Assembly: GCA_013373375.1 (NCBI GenBank)
Contig: JABXHY010000005.1
Location: 124,001 to 188,000, forward strand
Direction of reading: 5' to 3'
Length of the DNA: 64,000 bases
Source: Gammaproteobacteria bacterium
GTDB lineage: Bacteria; Pseudomonadota; Gammaproteobacteria; Enterobacterales; Kangiellaceae
Below, piece by piece: positions 1 through 8,121 of the stretch (positions are counted from its first letter, which is position 1; every line of letters starts with the position of its first letter). Both the position numbers and the translations under genes were made by a program. The notes under the pieces were generated by a model. It was not told the origin of the DNA. It did not search any database and saw only the letters and a list, made by a program, of their open reading frames with translations.

Positions 1-140
1 TTGATCAACAACAAGTGACTCAAGTGCCTGTCGAAAAGTGGGATGTGCCATTGAATTACGTAGTGACGCCGTCTCAGATAGTGACACCCTCTCAAATTAC
101 TACGCCAAAACAAAATCTTTCGTTGAAAAACATACAATAA
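1..140 (+). CDS. C-terminal end of an unidentified protein (partial)
   Basis: An open frame enters from the left edge (first full codon at 3) and ends in TAA at 138-140, leaving 45 residues. The tail is polar and rich in Gln, Val, Thr and Pro, with a short internal repeat (VTPSQI, VTPSQI-like, TTPKQ). I do not recognise the family. Such low-complexity tails are common at the ends of secreted or membrane-anchored proteins, but nothing here proves that. It is read as coding because the frame is open to the edge and a hairpin follows the stop. Confidence 0.45.
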   Translation, partial: DQQQVTQVPVEKWDVPLNYVVTPSQIVTPSQITTPKQNLSLKNIQ

Positions 141-152
141 TTCAGGCCTTAT

Positions 153-174
153 AAAAAACCCCGCCGAAGCGGGG
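153..174 (-). terminator. Rho-independent terminator for the minus-strand small gene
   Basis: A perfect 6-bp stem CCCCGC/GCGGGG (159-164 with 169-174) closes a CGAA loop. On the minus strand it is followed by six T residues (plus-strand A-run 153-158), so it is oriented to end the small gene whose stop is at 179. It may also end the plus-strand gene that stops at 140, though the plus-strand tail is only weakly U-rich. Confidence 0.8.
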
Positions 175-178
175 TAGA

Positions 179-334
179 TTATTTACTGGTATGTTGTAAT
201 GCGACCTGAGCTTCATTAGTTTCAGTCTCTGACTGATTCAGTTTCTGTTCGTCGGAACCTCCAACGCTCGAAACCATAATGCCCAACCCCAATACAGCCG
301 CCAGAACAACCAGTATGTCTGGCTTTTTCTTCAT
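179..334 (-). CDS. Small single-span membrane protein, 51 residues
   Basis: An ATG at 334 preceded by a GGAGAG ribosome site opens a 51-residue frame ending in TAA at 179. The product begins MKKKPDILVVLAAVLGLG, giving a basic N-terminus and one hydrophobic segment (about residues 6-24), followed by a polar tail rich in Gln, Glu, Thr and Ser. That is the layout of a membrane-anchored small protein or an uncleaved signal anchor. A strong terminator starts 5 bases past the stop, and together with the ribosome site this makes a real gene likely. I do not recognise the family and assign no function. Confidence 0.6.
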   Translation of the reverse strand: MKKKPDILVVLAAVLGLGIMVSSVGGSDEQKLNQSETETNEAQVALQHTSK

Positions 335-542
335 GGCGCTCTCCAAACCCTTATTGTCGGGTTATTCTTATAGATTTATCAGAGCTCCTTTGATCGTATC
401 TTCCCTAAGCTCGCAGACTTATTTATTTTGTTCAATATCTGCACAGCGGACATAACCATAACTCTTGGGCGCATAAATATGCAAGTACTTATCGAGATAA
501 AATTCAAAGATTACTCGCTATAACTCGCGAACGGGCATCACG

Positions 543-548
543 TATAAT
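543..548 (+). promoter_or_regulatory. Possible -10 element for the EVE-domain gene
   Basis: A perfect TATAAT lies 45 bases before the ATG at 593. The hexamer 17 bases upstream (520-525, ATAACT) is a poor -35. The rest of the 258-base gap (335-592) shows no gene or other structure. Confidence 0.35.
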
Positions 549-592
549 ACTCCCTCAGTCAATTATTTTTATTTCAGCAAATTAGGGAATTT

Positions 593-1057
593 ATGGCTTA
601 TTGGTTGATGAAATCAGAACCCGACGTTTTCAGCATTGATGATCTCGCAAACCGTCCCCAAAAGGTCGAACAGTGGGATGGTGTAAGAAATTATCAAGCA
701 AGAAACTTCCTGCGAGATCAGATGAAAAAAGGGGATTCAGTTCTGTTTTATCATTCAAGCTGCAAAACACCGGCTGTCGTAGGCATAGCAGAAGTGATTA
801 AAGAGGGTTATCCCGACCATACTGCGTCTAATCCTGAGTCGGATTATTACGACCCTAAATCGACTCCAGACAATCCAAGGTGGTACATGGTCGACATTCG
901 TTACGTTCGGCACTTAGAAAAACCTGTTACGCTAAGTCAAATGAAAGCGAATCAAAGTCTTATCAATAACGAGTTGCCATTGATACAAAAAGGCTCGCGG
1001 TTGTCGGTGATGCCCATTACCAAAGAGCAGTGGCAAATAATTTTGTCGCTGGAATAA
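593..1057 (+). CDS. EVE domain-containing protein
   Basis: The 154-residue protein matches the EVE/thymocyte nuclear protein 1-like family across its length (about 150 is usual). It opens with the characteristic YWLMKSEPD stretch, then has QWDGVRNYQARNFLRD and a later GDSVLFYHS and WYMVDI core. EVE domains have a PUA-like fold that binds modified nucleobases in DNA or RNA; in bacteria they occur both beside restriction systems and as stand-alone housekeeping proteins. Here it stands before rpiA with no restriction or modification gene nearby, so a housekeeping role seems more likely. The ATG has a good AGGGAAT ribosome site. The exact ligand cannot be told from sequence. Confidence 0.9.
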   Translation: MAYWLMKSEPDVFSIDDLANRPQKVEQWDGVRNYQARNFLRDQMKKGDSVLFYHSSCKTPAVVGIAEVIKEGYPDHTASNPESDYYDPKSTPDNPRWYMVDIRYVRHLEKPVTLSQMKANQSLINNELPLIQKGSRLSVMPITKEQWQIILSLE

Positions 1058-1169
1058 TTATTAGATAATTCGAAACTCTACTGATTTTACAAGCGATTAC
1101 TTTTATTGCAGTAACCCTAAATATTTTCTCGCGTTATACTAGCCACACTGCCAATAAACGGGACCTATC

Positions 1170-1829
1170 ATGAACCAAGACGAATTAAAAAAGCAGGCTG
1201 CCATACAAGCGCTTAACTACATTGAAGAAGATGAAATTGTCGGCGTTGGAACCGGTTCAACAGTTAATTTTTTTATCGATGCCTTAGCGGAAAAGAAACA
1301 CCTTATCAGCGGTGCAGTATCCAGTTCCGAAGCTTCCACGGAACGCTTGAAATCACATGGAATCGAAGTTTTTGATCTAAACGCGATAGACCGACTTCCG
1401 GTTTATGTTGATGGCGCCGACGAAGCCAATCATGTCCTTGAGCTCATCAAAGGTGGTGGAGCCGCACTTACGCGGGAAAAAATAGTCGCAGCCGTTGCAG
1501 AAAAGTTTGTCTGTATAGCAGATGAGTCAAAATTAGTCCGAAAACTGGGTGAGTTTCCATTGCCAGTTGAAGTGATCCCTATGGCTAGAAGCCATGTGGC
1601 AAGAGAGCTTGTAAAGCTAGGCGGCGATCCGGTATACCGACATGGCGTAAAAACTGACAATGGCAATATTATTCTGGATGTACATAATCTCGATATTTTA
1701 CAGCCAATCGCGTTAGAGCAAAAAATTAACCAAATAGTCGGCGTTGTGACTAATGGTCTTTTTGCCGCTCGTAGTGCTGACGTGTTACTCCTGGCGACTG
1801 CAGACGGTGTTAAAACCTTAACTGCATAA
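1170..1829 (+). CDS. rpiA: Ribose-5-phosphate isomerase A
   Basis: RpiA interconverts ribose 5-phosphate and ribulose 5-phosphate in the cytosolic non-oxidative pentose phosphate pathway. The 219-residue product has the family's normal length and motifs: GVGTGSTV near residue 25 (phosphate loop), [15 protein letters not shown] near residue 81 with the catalytic aspartate pair, and [17 protein letters not shown] site precedes the ATG. serA lies next to it on the other strand, as rpiA and serA are neighbours in many gammaproteobacteria. A hairpin terminator follows. Confidence 0.97.
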   Translation: MNQDELKKQAAIQALNYIEEDEIVGVGTGSTVNFFIDALAEKKHLISGAVSSSEASTERLKSHGIEVFDLNAIDRLPVYVDGADEANHVLELIKGGGAALTREKIVAAVAEKFVCIADESKLVRKLGEFPLPVEVIPMARSHVARELVKLGGDPVYRHGVKTDNGNIILDVHNLDILQPIALEQKINQIVGVVTNGLFAARSADVLLLATADGVKTLTA

Positions 1830-1842
1830 AAAGTCTATCCGC

Positions 1843-1875
1843 AGTCAGCTCTACCTAAAGAGCTGACTTATTTTG
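1843..1875 (+). terminator. Terminator after rpiA
   Basis: A perfect 10-bp stem, AGTCAGCTCT (1843-1852) with AGAGCTGACT (1859-1868), has a 6-base loop and a TTATTTTG tail. It sits 13 bases past the rpiA stop, in the gap to the convergent serA. Confidence 0.75.
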
Positions 1876-1906
1876 CAATGGTTTGCTTTGCTTAATTTTG
1901 TTTCAG

Positions 1907-3142
1907 TTAATAAAGAATTCGAGTACGAATCGTCCCCTCAATGGTTTTCAACTCTTCAAATGCTTTCACGCTTGACGATCGGTCAATATCGGTGACCACA
2001 TAACCAATTTGCTCATTGGTTTGTAAATATTGAGCTGAAATGTTGGCTTGATTAGACGAAAAAATATCATTAATTCGAGCCAAAATCCCAGGAACATTAC
2101 GATGCATATGACAGATTCGATGCTTACCTTCATGAGATGGAAGGGTAACTTCGGGCAAATTAACGGCAGAAAGAGTTGAGCCGTTGTCACTGTATTTCGC
2201 CAGCTTTTCACTGACTTCGATCCCAATATTCGCTTGTGCTTCCATAGTGCTACCGCCAACATGCGGCGTTAATATTACATTATCAAACTGACGCAGCGGT
2301 GACACAAACTCATCTTGGTTAGATTTGGGTTCCGTCGGAAAAACATCAATCGCAGCACCAGACACATGACCCGTTTCGAGTGCAGCAGTTAAACTTTCGA
2401 TATCGACTACAGTTCCTCGAGATGCGTTAATTAAAATTGCACCCGGCTTTAGCTGTTTAAACGCTTCAGCATTCATCATATTTTTTGTTAAATGGGTTTC
2501 CGGTACATGAAAGGTCACAACATCGGAAGAGGTAAGTAAATGTTCGTAACTATCAGCTGACTGAGCGTTTCCTAGTGCAAGTTTACTTTCGATATCGTAG
2601 TAGAGAACCTGCATGCCCAGATTTTCTGCCAAAATACCTATTTGCGTGCCGATATGCCCATAACCGACAATTCCCAATGTTTTCCCTCTTGTTTCGAAGG
2701 AGTTCGTTGCAGATTTTAACCATTCTCCACGATGCGCTGCTGCATTTTTCTGTGGAATACCTCGAAGTAACAGAATCATTTCACCCAGCACCAACTCGGC
2801 AACGCTACGTGTATTAGCAAAAGGCGCATTGAATACCGGAATTCCTCTGCGACTGGTTGCGGCTAAATCAACCTGATTCGTTCCAATACAAAAGCAACCA
2901 ATCGATGCGAGTTTGGGAGCGTTTTCTAGCAACTCCTCAGTAATCTGCGTGCGCGAGCGAATACCCAAAAAATGAGCATCGGCCAATGCTGAGTAAAGCT
3001 CGTCTTGAGGTAATGATTTACCCGCGGTAAGTATGTTTGTATAGCCAGCATCTTTAAAAACTTTAACCGCACTGTCATGAATGCCTTCAAGCAGCACAAT
3101 TTTTATTTTATCTTTATCAAACGAGGTAGTTTGCACAGCCAT
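1907..3142 (-). CDS. serA: D-3-phosphoglycerate dehydrogenase
   Basis: SerA oxidises 3-phosphoglycerate to phosphohydroxypyruvate, the first step of serine synthesis. The protein aligns closely with E. coli SerA from KDKIKIVLLEGIH onward: substrate domain, Rossmann motif GYGHIGTQIG near residue 155, catalytic histidine in TPHVGGST, and a C-terminal ACT domain (about 335-411) ending TRILY, which in E. coli binds L-serine for feedback inhibition. I start it at the ATG at 3142 (411 residues, E. coli 410), which has an AGGA site 5 bases upstream. A longer frame from a TTG at 3160 adds six residues without support. Confidence 0.96.
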   Translation of the reverse strand: MAVQTTSFDKDKIKIVLLEGIHDSAVKVFKDAGYTNILTAGKSLPQDELYSALADAHFLGIRSRTQITEELLENAPKLASIGCFCIGTNQVDLAATSRRGIPVFNAPFANTRSVAELVLGEMILLLRGIPQKNAAAHRGEWLKSATNSFETRGKTLGIVGYGHIGTQIGILAENLGMQVLYYDIESKLALGNAQSADSYEHLLTSSDVVTFHVPETHLTKNMMNAEAFKQLKPGAILINASRGTVVDIESLTAALETGHVSGAAIDVFPTEPKSNQDEFVSPLRQFDNVILTPHVGGSTMEAQANIGIEVSEKLAKYSDNGSTLSAVNLPEVTLPSHEGKHRICHMHRNVPGILARINDIFSSNQANISAQYLQTNEQIGYVVTDIDRSSSVKAFEELKTIEGTIRTRILY

Positions 3143-3315
3143 AATTTCCTGAAGATTCAAAGTCTCTAGCTTAAGGAATTCGAAAGTAAAACGGAAGAGT
3201 TAGAGTCTAACTGTAAGTTATTTGCAGCCAACGAATACTAAAAAGTCAGTAAACATCAGTGCAAACGCCGCCCAATACTGATAAAATCGCGCCAATTTTC
3301 GCTGAAGTAAACGCT

Positions 3316-3573
3316 ATGAGCCGAACCGACATACTTGCCGCTATAAAGTCGTTATTGATAGAGACACTTTCACTGGACCTGTCTCCGGATCAACTCGATG
3401 AATCAACTGCCTTGTTGGGAAATTTTCCAGAGTTTGACTCTATGGCTATTGTTTCGGTGATTACTTCTCTCGAGGAAACCTTTGGCTTTATCGCTGATGA
3501 CGATGACTTAACGGCCGAAGTATTTGAAACCATCGGTTCACTAGTCGATTTTGTTGAACAAAAAACCAAATAA
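3316..3573 (+). CDS. Acyl carrier protein, resembling the exosortase-associated type
   Basis: An 85-residue acyl carrier protein (ATG at 3316; a longer GTG start at 3259 adds 19 unlikely residues). The FDSM motif carries the serine that receives 4'-phosphopantetheine, followed by the acidic helix and SLVDFVEQK at the end. The combination LLGNFPEFDSMAIV, LEETFGF, then an Asp-run and EVFETIGSLVDFV recalls the acyl carrier family described next to exosortase/PEP-CTERM loci rather than the fatty-acid-synthesis AcpP, which has DSLD. No ligase, synthase, exosortase or PEP-CTERM protein is in the window, so its partner must be elsewhere. The family assignment is from memory. Confidence 0.75.
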   Translation: MSRTDILAAIKSLLIETLSLDLSPDQLDESTALLGNFPEFDSMAIVSVITSLEETFGFIADDDDLTAEVFETIGSLVDFVEQKTK

Positions 3574-3620
3574 TAAGTCCATTTTTTAGTTTATTCCCAA
3601 ACAATACTTCGTACAGTACT

Positions 3621-3657
3621 AACGAGAATAACATTTAAGTTGCTCTCGTTGTGTTTT
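3621..3657 (+). terminator. Possible terminator between the acyl carrier gene and mksB
   Basis: A 7-bp inverted repeat, AACGAGA (3621-3627) and TCTCGTT (3644-3650), with a 16-base loop is followed by a GTGTTTTTGG tract. It lies in the gap between two convergent genes. The long loop makes it a weak call. Confidence 0.35.
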
Positions 3658-3670
3658 TGGAGTTATAAGT

Positions 3671-6600
3671 TTAAGCGCTCTCCAACGATTGCATAAAGTC
3701 GAGTTCTGCCTGCTGATAAATAGTATTACGATGATTTTCCCACAGGGCCTTTATTTTCTCTTGATTACAGACTTTTCGATCCACTAATACGCGAGTACTT
3801 AATTCACCTCTCATAACCGGACTAGGACATTTAGCGTACACAAACTCATTGGTGATCAAGTCCATATATGGTCCGCATTTACTGGTTGGCATAATAAAAA
3901 CAAGCTGTAGGCCGAGAGAATGCGTTAAGTACTGGATAACTTCGCGACTTCTTGTTTCATCCATTTTCGAAAACGCTTCGTCAACCAACACCATGCGCAA
4001 ATGAGATTTACCTTCACTAAACCTAAAGGCACTGGTGATAGCAGCTGCTCGAATGATATAAGCTGGAGTTTCGAGCTGGCCACCTGAACCCGTACCGTAT
4101 TCGGACAGCGGAATAGCCGACTTGCCCTCAACTTCTTTGTAAATTTCATAACGGTGATAGTTACGATAATCAGCGATCCGATCCAATTCCCGGAGTGCCT
4201 TGTCTTCATCTTCGTCAAGCAACATTCCCATCAGTCTATCGCGTACTCGTTGCGATGCTTTCGTTAAGTTGGCATCGAATAAGGTCTGACCGTCACCCAG
4301 CTCAGGATTTCGAATCACTTCTTCAAAAAACTTAGCGTATTCTTTGTACTCGGGTAACCATTCAAAATCAAAACGAAATGTCTCGCGATCATCACCAAAA
4401 CGGTGGAACTGTAATTCATTATTCAGAATTTCAATTTGTCGTTTTCCGTCGTTAATCGCCTGGTGAATTGAATGGCATAAATTACTGACAAAAGCATTGT
4501 TGAAACTTTCTTTAAGCTTCTGCAGCTGACCATGCTTCTCAACCAAAATATTATTTTTTAATCGATTATAAATTGAATCGATTTGTCGTTGTAACTGACA
4601 GACGGTGCGAAACAAGCCATGAGTGTATTCACCATTAAATACATCATAAGCAATAGCATCTCCCGGTAGACTGTGTTGATTATGGGACTTTACCGCTTCA
4701 TCAAGCTTTCGTTCACAGGCATGCAGTTGGCTTTCAAGACCATCTCTTTGCTGTGTTATTAAAGCAACATCAATGTGCGCTGCTTTCTGATCAGCTTGTT
4801 CAAGTTGCGCAGAATAGTCAAAGTCTGGCCAGTCTTCACTAATGGACTTTAATGAAGCTTCCGCTTGCTCCACTTGTTCCTGAGTATTATCTTGTTCATC
4901 GGCAATACGTTTGATCGCCTTTTTCAAACTTGAGAGCTTTTCTTCAAACTGTCCAATTTGTTTAATTAATGTATCTTCTTTTATTCTTAACTCTTCTTCT
5001 TGTTGCTTAAACTCCTTCAATTTGCTTTCAAGCTCTGCATGATCGCCTAAATCAATTTGTTGTATCAGGTTCTCTAATTTTTGCAGCTCTCGATGACAAC
5101 TCAACATTTGAGACAGCACATCCGCTACGTTTAGATGCTTTAAGGTTTCTAATGCTTTCAATAATTCCTTTAAACCAAGCATTCGGTCGTTAATCATTTG
5201 CCACTGCTCCGTTAAACGAACTAACTCGGCTCCTTTTGCCAACGTTGCTCGTTCTCGAGCTTCTGCTCCGAAAACTAATTCAGACTCATCAATGTCACAT
5301 CGCCACAATGAGTAATTACCGGATGCTAAACAGTCCTGAGTTACGCCGCGCCGAGTCATTCTTAACTCATCTGCATCAGCGACACACAATACCGCACCAT
5401 AGCTCGCAGTTAAGTAATGTTTTGCTGTTGCATGAGAAAACTCCAGCACATTTAATATGGAGTTTTTATCGACGCTCAATCGCTCTGCGTCACGATAAGC
5501 CTTTTCACCCTGAATTACTCTGGCCTTACTTGCTCGACCAGGTAATCCTCGAATAACTCGGATAGCATCGGCTTCAAACTCTGGTTCAACAATAATCGAA
5601 TAGCGCGCTCCACCCATATAGCCTTCTATCGCTGCTTGCCAACGAGTATCTGTCACTGAAACATGATCACATAACACTCTTGGATCAGCTTTTGGAATAC
5701 TATTACGGATCGCATCGATTGCTCGAATAACGTAATCCGGATAACTCACTTGATGTTGTTCTAAACGCTCAATTTCTTTTTGTTTGTTCTGACGGTCACG
5801 TGCGATTTTTTCATAGTCGTATTCAAGTCGTGACATCTTTTGAGAAACCTTCTTTATAAGAGGACTCTCATCTCCTTTAGCAAATAACCAAAAATTAACC
5901 CAGTTATGTTGTTCATTTTGTAACTCTCTCACTGAATCAAGTTGTCGCTCTAGCATCGAGATATCATTCATAATATCTTTCGACAGTAATGACTGAACAT
6001 CCAGTGACTCTTGCTTAATGATTTTTTCAAAACTTTTAGTAACTTTTAAAGCATCACCGTTTAACAGTTCTGGCATAGCCTGTTGAACATCTTTCGATTT
6101 CAGAGCTGCAACTATCTTTTCACTAGCATACTTCGACGATTGAATTTGTTTATCTTCAGACATTAAAAGTTGTGCTAATGTGCTAAGCGTTTTTTCTTCG
6201 GCTTTTATTTTTTTCGATAATTCATCTTTTTCTTGAAGAGCGGTAATACCCATTCGCTGTGCTTCAAGAGACACCCTTTGCTCGTGAAGTTGTTCGCGCC
6301 TGTCTCGTGTTATCTCAATAGATTTTTGATGATCTTTTATAGAATCTTCACAGTGAACCTGTTGATCTTTATTATTCAGATAATTTTTTTGTCGTGTTAA
6401 AAAATCATTTTGTGCTAATAAATAATTATAAACTTGTAATTCAGACCAATGTTGAATGTAATTTTCAGAGTGTTCACTCGCATTTTGTAAGATATCAATG
6501 GATGAAATTAACCGTGCTGCGTCTCGTTCCATCCCATGTATGGTCTTCAGCTGACCCGAAATAGATCGGATAGCTTCACCTAAATCTTTTTTCTCTAAGA

Positions 6601-7321
6601 TTTCTTCTGAAACAAATCGGTCAATACTTTGTACGGGTTTATATGCCATAAACCTAGAAAAAGCTTTCGCAGCATTTAAAGCATCACTCTCAGCAACAGC
6701 ATCTTTCTTTCCTCTAAAAGCACCATACAGTCGTCTTAGATACGCTCTTTTAGTATCGTATTTTTCGACGTTCGGATTCCCAAACTTTTGAATAAGGGAA
6801 GTATGAAGATTTTCAATTGTTAGAATACTTTTCTTGCCCCCGAGATCAAGAACTAGATGATCGAGTGCAATCTGATTATCTTCAAATTGGTTTTTGAGAA
6901 TATAAAACTGAATACTATCTTGTTTTGCCAGCGAGTTTTTCCCGGCTTTTTCTATATACGCTCTGACTGCAAGCATAGCAGCGAAAGGAGCTGCGTCTTC
7001 GTTTTCAGTAGGATGAAATATACCAACAATATAACCATCAGTTGGATTCAGTCGCGCAAAACTGCCGTCATCACATCCCAAAATATAAGAGGCGAGAGTT
7101 CTAACTTTTTTTCCACCTCGACCGCGCTGCGTGGTTTCATCTTGACCTGGATTAAATTGAAATAAATTTTCATGAGCCGCTGTCATTAAAGTCTGTATAG
7201 CATCAGCTGCCGTGGTTTTTCCTGAGCCATTACCACCGGAAAACAAGTTAAGAGGACCAAATTCAAATTCAGAGTTTGGCAAGTTTCCCCAATTAACCAA
7301 TATCAGCTTTTTTAAATACAT
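3671..7321 (-). CDS. mksB: SMC-like ATPase of an MksBEF (JetC-type) condensin
   Basis: This 1216-residue protein has an SMC layout: Walker A GGNGSGKTT at residues 29-37, a long coiled coil, a hinge-like module (about 540-690, opening LCDHVSVTDTRW), a second coil, then an ABC signature SGGQ (about 1083) and Walker B LRMVLVDEAFSKMDE (about 1117). This is the MksB/JetC family (COG4913-like), the ATP-driven DNA-loop extruder of MksBEF condensins and of the Wadjet plasmid-defence system. It is the last gene of mksF-mksE-mksB; 99 bases separate it from mksE, with an AGAG site before its ATG. No topoisomerase VI-like JetD/MksG follows; the next gene is convergent. Confidence 0.9.
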   Translation of the reverse strand: MYLKKLILVNWGNLPNSEFEFGPLNLFSGGNGSGKTTAADAIQTLMTAAHENLFQFNPGQDETTQRGRGGKKVRTLASYILGCDDGSFARLNPTDGYIVGIFHPTENEDAAPFAAMLAVRAYIEKAGKNSLAKQDSIQFYILKNQFEDNQIALDHLVLDLGGKKSILTIENLHTSLIQKFGNPNVEKYDTKRAYLRRLYGAFRGKKDAVAESDALNAAKAFSRFMAYKPVQSIDRFVSEEILEKKDLGEAIRSISGQLKTIHGMERDAARLISSIDILQNASEHSENYIQHWSELQVYNYLLAQNDFLTRQKNYLNNKDQQVHCEDSIKDHQKSIEITRDRREQLHEQRVSLEAQRMGITALQEKDELSKKIKAEEKTLSTLAQLLMSEDKQIQSSKYASEKIVAALKSKDVQQAMPELLNGDALKVTKSFEKIIKQESLDVQSLLSKDIMNDISMLERQLDSVRELQNEQHNWVNFWLFAKGDESPLIKKVSQKMSRLEYDYEKIARDRQNKQKEIERLEQHQVSYPDYVIRAIDAIRNSIPKADPRVLCDHVSVTDTRWQAAIEGYMGGARYSIIVEPEFEADAIRVIRGLPGRASKARVIQGEKAYRDAERLSVDKNSILNVLEFSHATAKHYLTASYGAVLCVADADELRMTRRGVTQDCLASGNYSLWRCDIDESELVFGAEARERATLAKGAELVRLTEQWQMINDRMLGLKELLKALETLKHLNVADVLSQMLSCHRELQKLENLIQQIDLGDHAELESKLKEFKQQEEELRIKEDTLIKQIGQFEEKLSSLKKAIKRIADEQDNTQEQVEQAEASLKSISEDWPDFDYSAQLEQADQKAAHIDVALITQQRDGLESQLHACERKLDEAVKSHNQHSLPGDAIAYDVFNGEYTHGLFRTVCQLQRQIDSIYNRLKNNILVEKHGQLQKLKESFNNAFVSNLCHSIHQAINDGKRQIEILNNELQFHRFGDDRETFRFDFEWLPEYKEYAKFFEEVIRNPELGDGQTLFDANLTKASQRVRDRLMGMLLDEDEDKALRELDRIADYRNYHRYEIYKEVEGKSAIPLSEYGTGSGGQLETPAYIIRAAAITSAFRFSEGKSHLRMVLVDEAFSKMDETRSREVIQYLTHSLGLQLVFIMPTSKCGPYMDLITNEFVYAKCPSPVMRGELSTRVLVDRKVCNQEKIKALWENHRNTIYQQAELDFMQSLESA

Positions 7322-7420
7322 ATTTTTTAACTCTCTTAATGATCACGATGGTGGCATGAACACTTTAAATTCAGGTGAGCTTGTTATTAAATAAATCCGT
7401 TATTTATTCCAGTTTATTTA

Positions 7421-8095
7421 CTAAGCTTCTAGTTGCTCTTTCACTTCTTCTGACGCTTCAATCTGCTCAATGTTGGCTAATGCTTCTATTGCATCTTCAT
7501 TAACAAAGGTGACTATCATGGGATGGATTTTTATCCATGCTTCACCACCTTCAAACTCTTCATCAGCACGATATTGAATCAATCGTAATTGGCGCAATCG
7601 TTGAAATAGTTTTTTTCTATCCGTTAATTTTTCTGGCAATGGGCGACGTAAAACATTTTTCATTGCAATCGACAAGGATTCTAGTGATTCCAGCGCATAA
7701 CCTAAATCGTCAATCTTTCCTTCTCTTAGCGCTTTATCATATTGCAGTCTTAAAACTAAGACTAACGCTACTTCGTTTTGAGATAGGCGCTGACGTAAAC
7801 TACCCGTATAGGACGATTCATCCTGCTCAATGATGCCAGGAATTTCTGCACCGGGAGGAAACAACCGGACATATTGAAAATTTTGGTCATGATGAATTCG
7901 AATATGTGCAATAGATAAATAGTCTTTAATTAAATCTTCGAGTCGAACATATCTGTCATAAAGATCTTGCTCGGTGACGCTTTCACTACGGCACAAAACT
8001 GTATAATTCAATAATCTAACTATCAGTTCTTGAAATTCATTCAACGACACTTTTTGTTGCGTCAGTAACTCTTCTAATGAATGTGTTAGTTTCAT
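7421..8095 (-). CDS. mksE: MksE/JetB-type condensin subunit
   Basis: A 224-residue winged-helix-type accessory subunit of the DUF4194 kind, by its middle-of-operon position, its length and its helical pattern with an ELIVRLLNYTVL segment near the N-terminus and IKIHPMIVTFV near the C-terminus. In MukBEF, MksBEF and Wadjet the E/JetB subunit dimerises and binds the kleisin. It starts 26 bases after mksF with a GGGA ribosome site, which indicates one transcript. The assignment rests mainly on context plus family resemblance. Confidence 0.85.
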   Translation of the reverse strand: MKLTHSLEELLTQQKVSLNEFQELIVRLLNYTVLCRSESVTEQDLYDRYVRLEDLIKDYLSIAHIRIHHDQNFQYVRLFPPGAEIPGIIEQDESSYTGSLRQRLSQNEVALVLVLRLQYDKALREGKIDDLGYALESLESLSIAMKNVLRRPLPEKLTDRKKLFQRLRQLRLIQYRADEEFEGGEAWIKIHPMIVTFVNEDAIEALANIEQIEASEEVKEQLEA

Positions 8096-8121
8096 ATTAA
8101 TCCCTGTTACCGTGAATAGTC

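Noticed and set aside
593-1057. EVE protein as part of a defence island
   Set aside because: No restriction, methylase, McrB-like or toxin gene lies nearby; the context is housekeeping.
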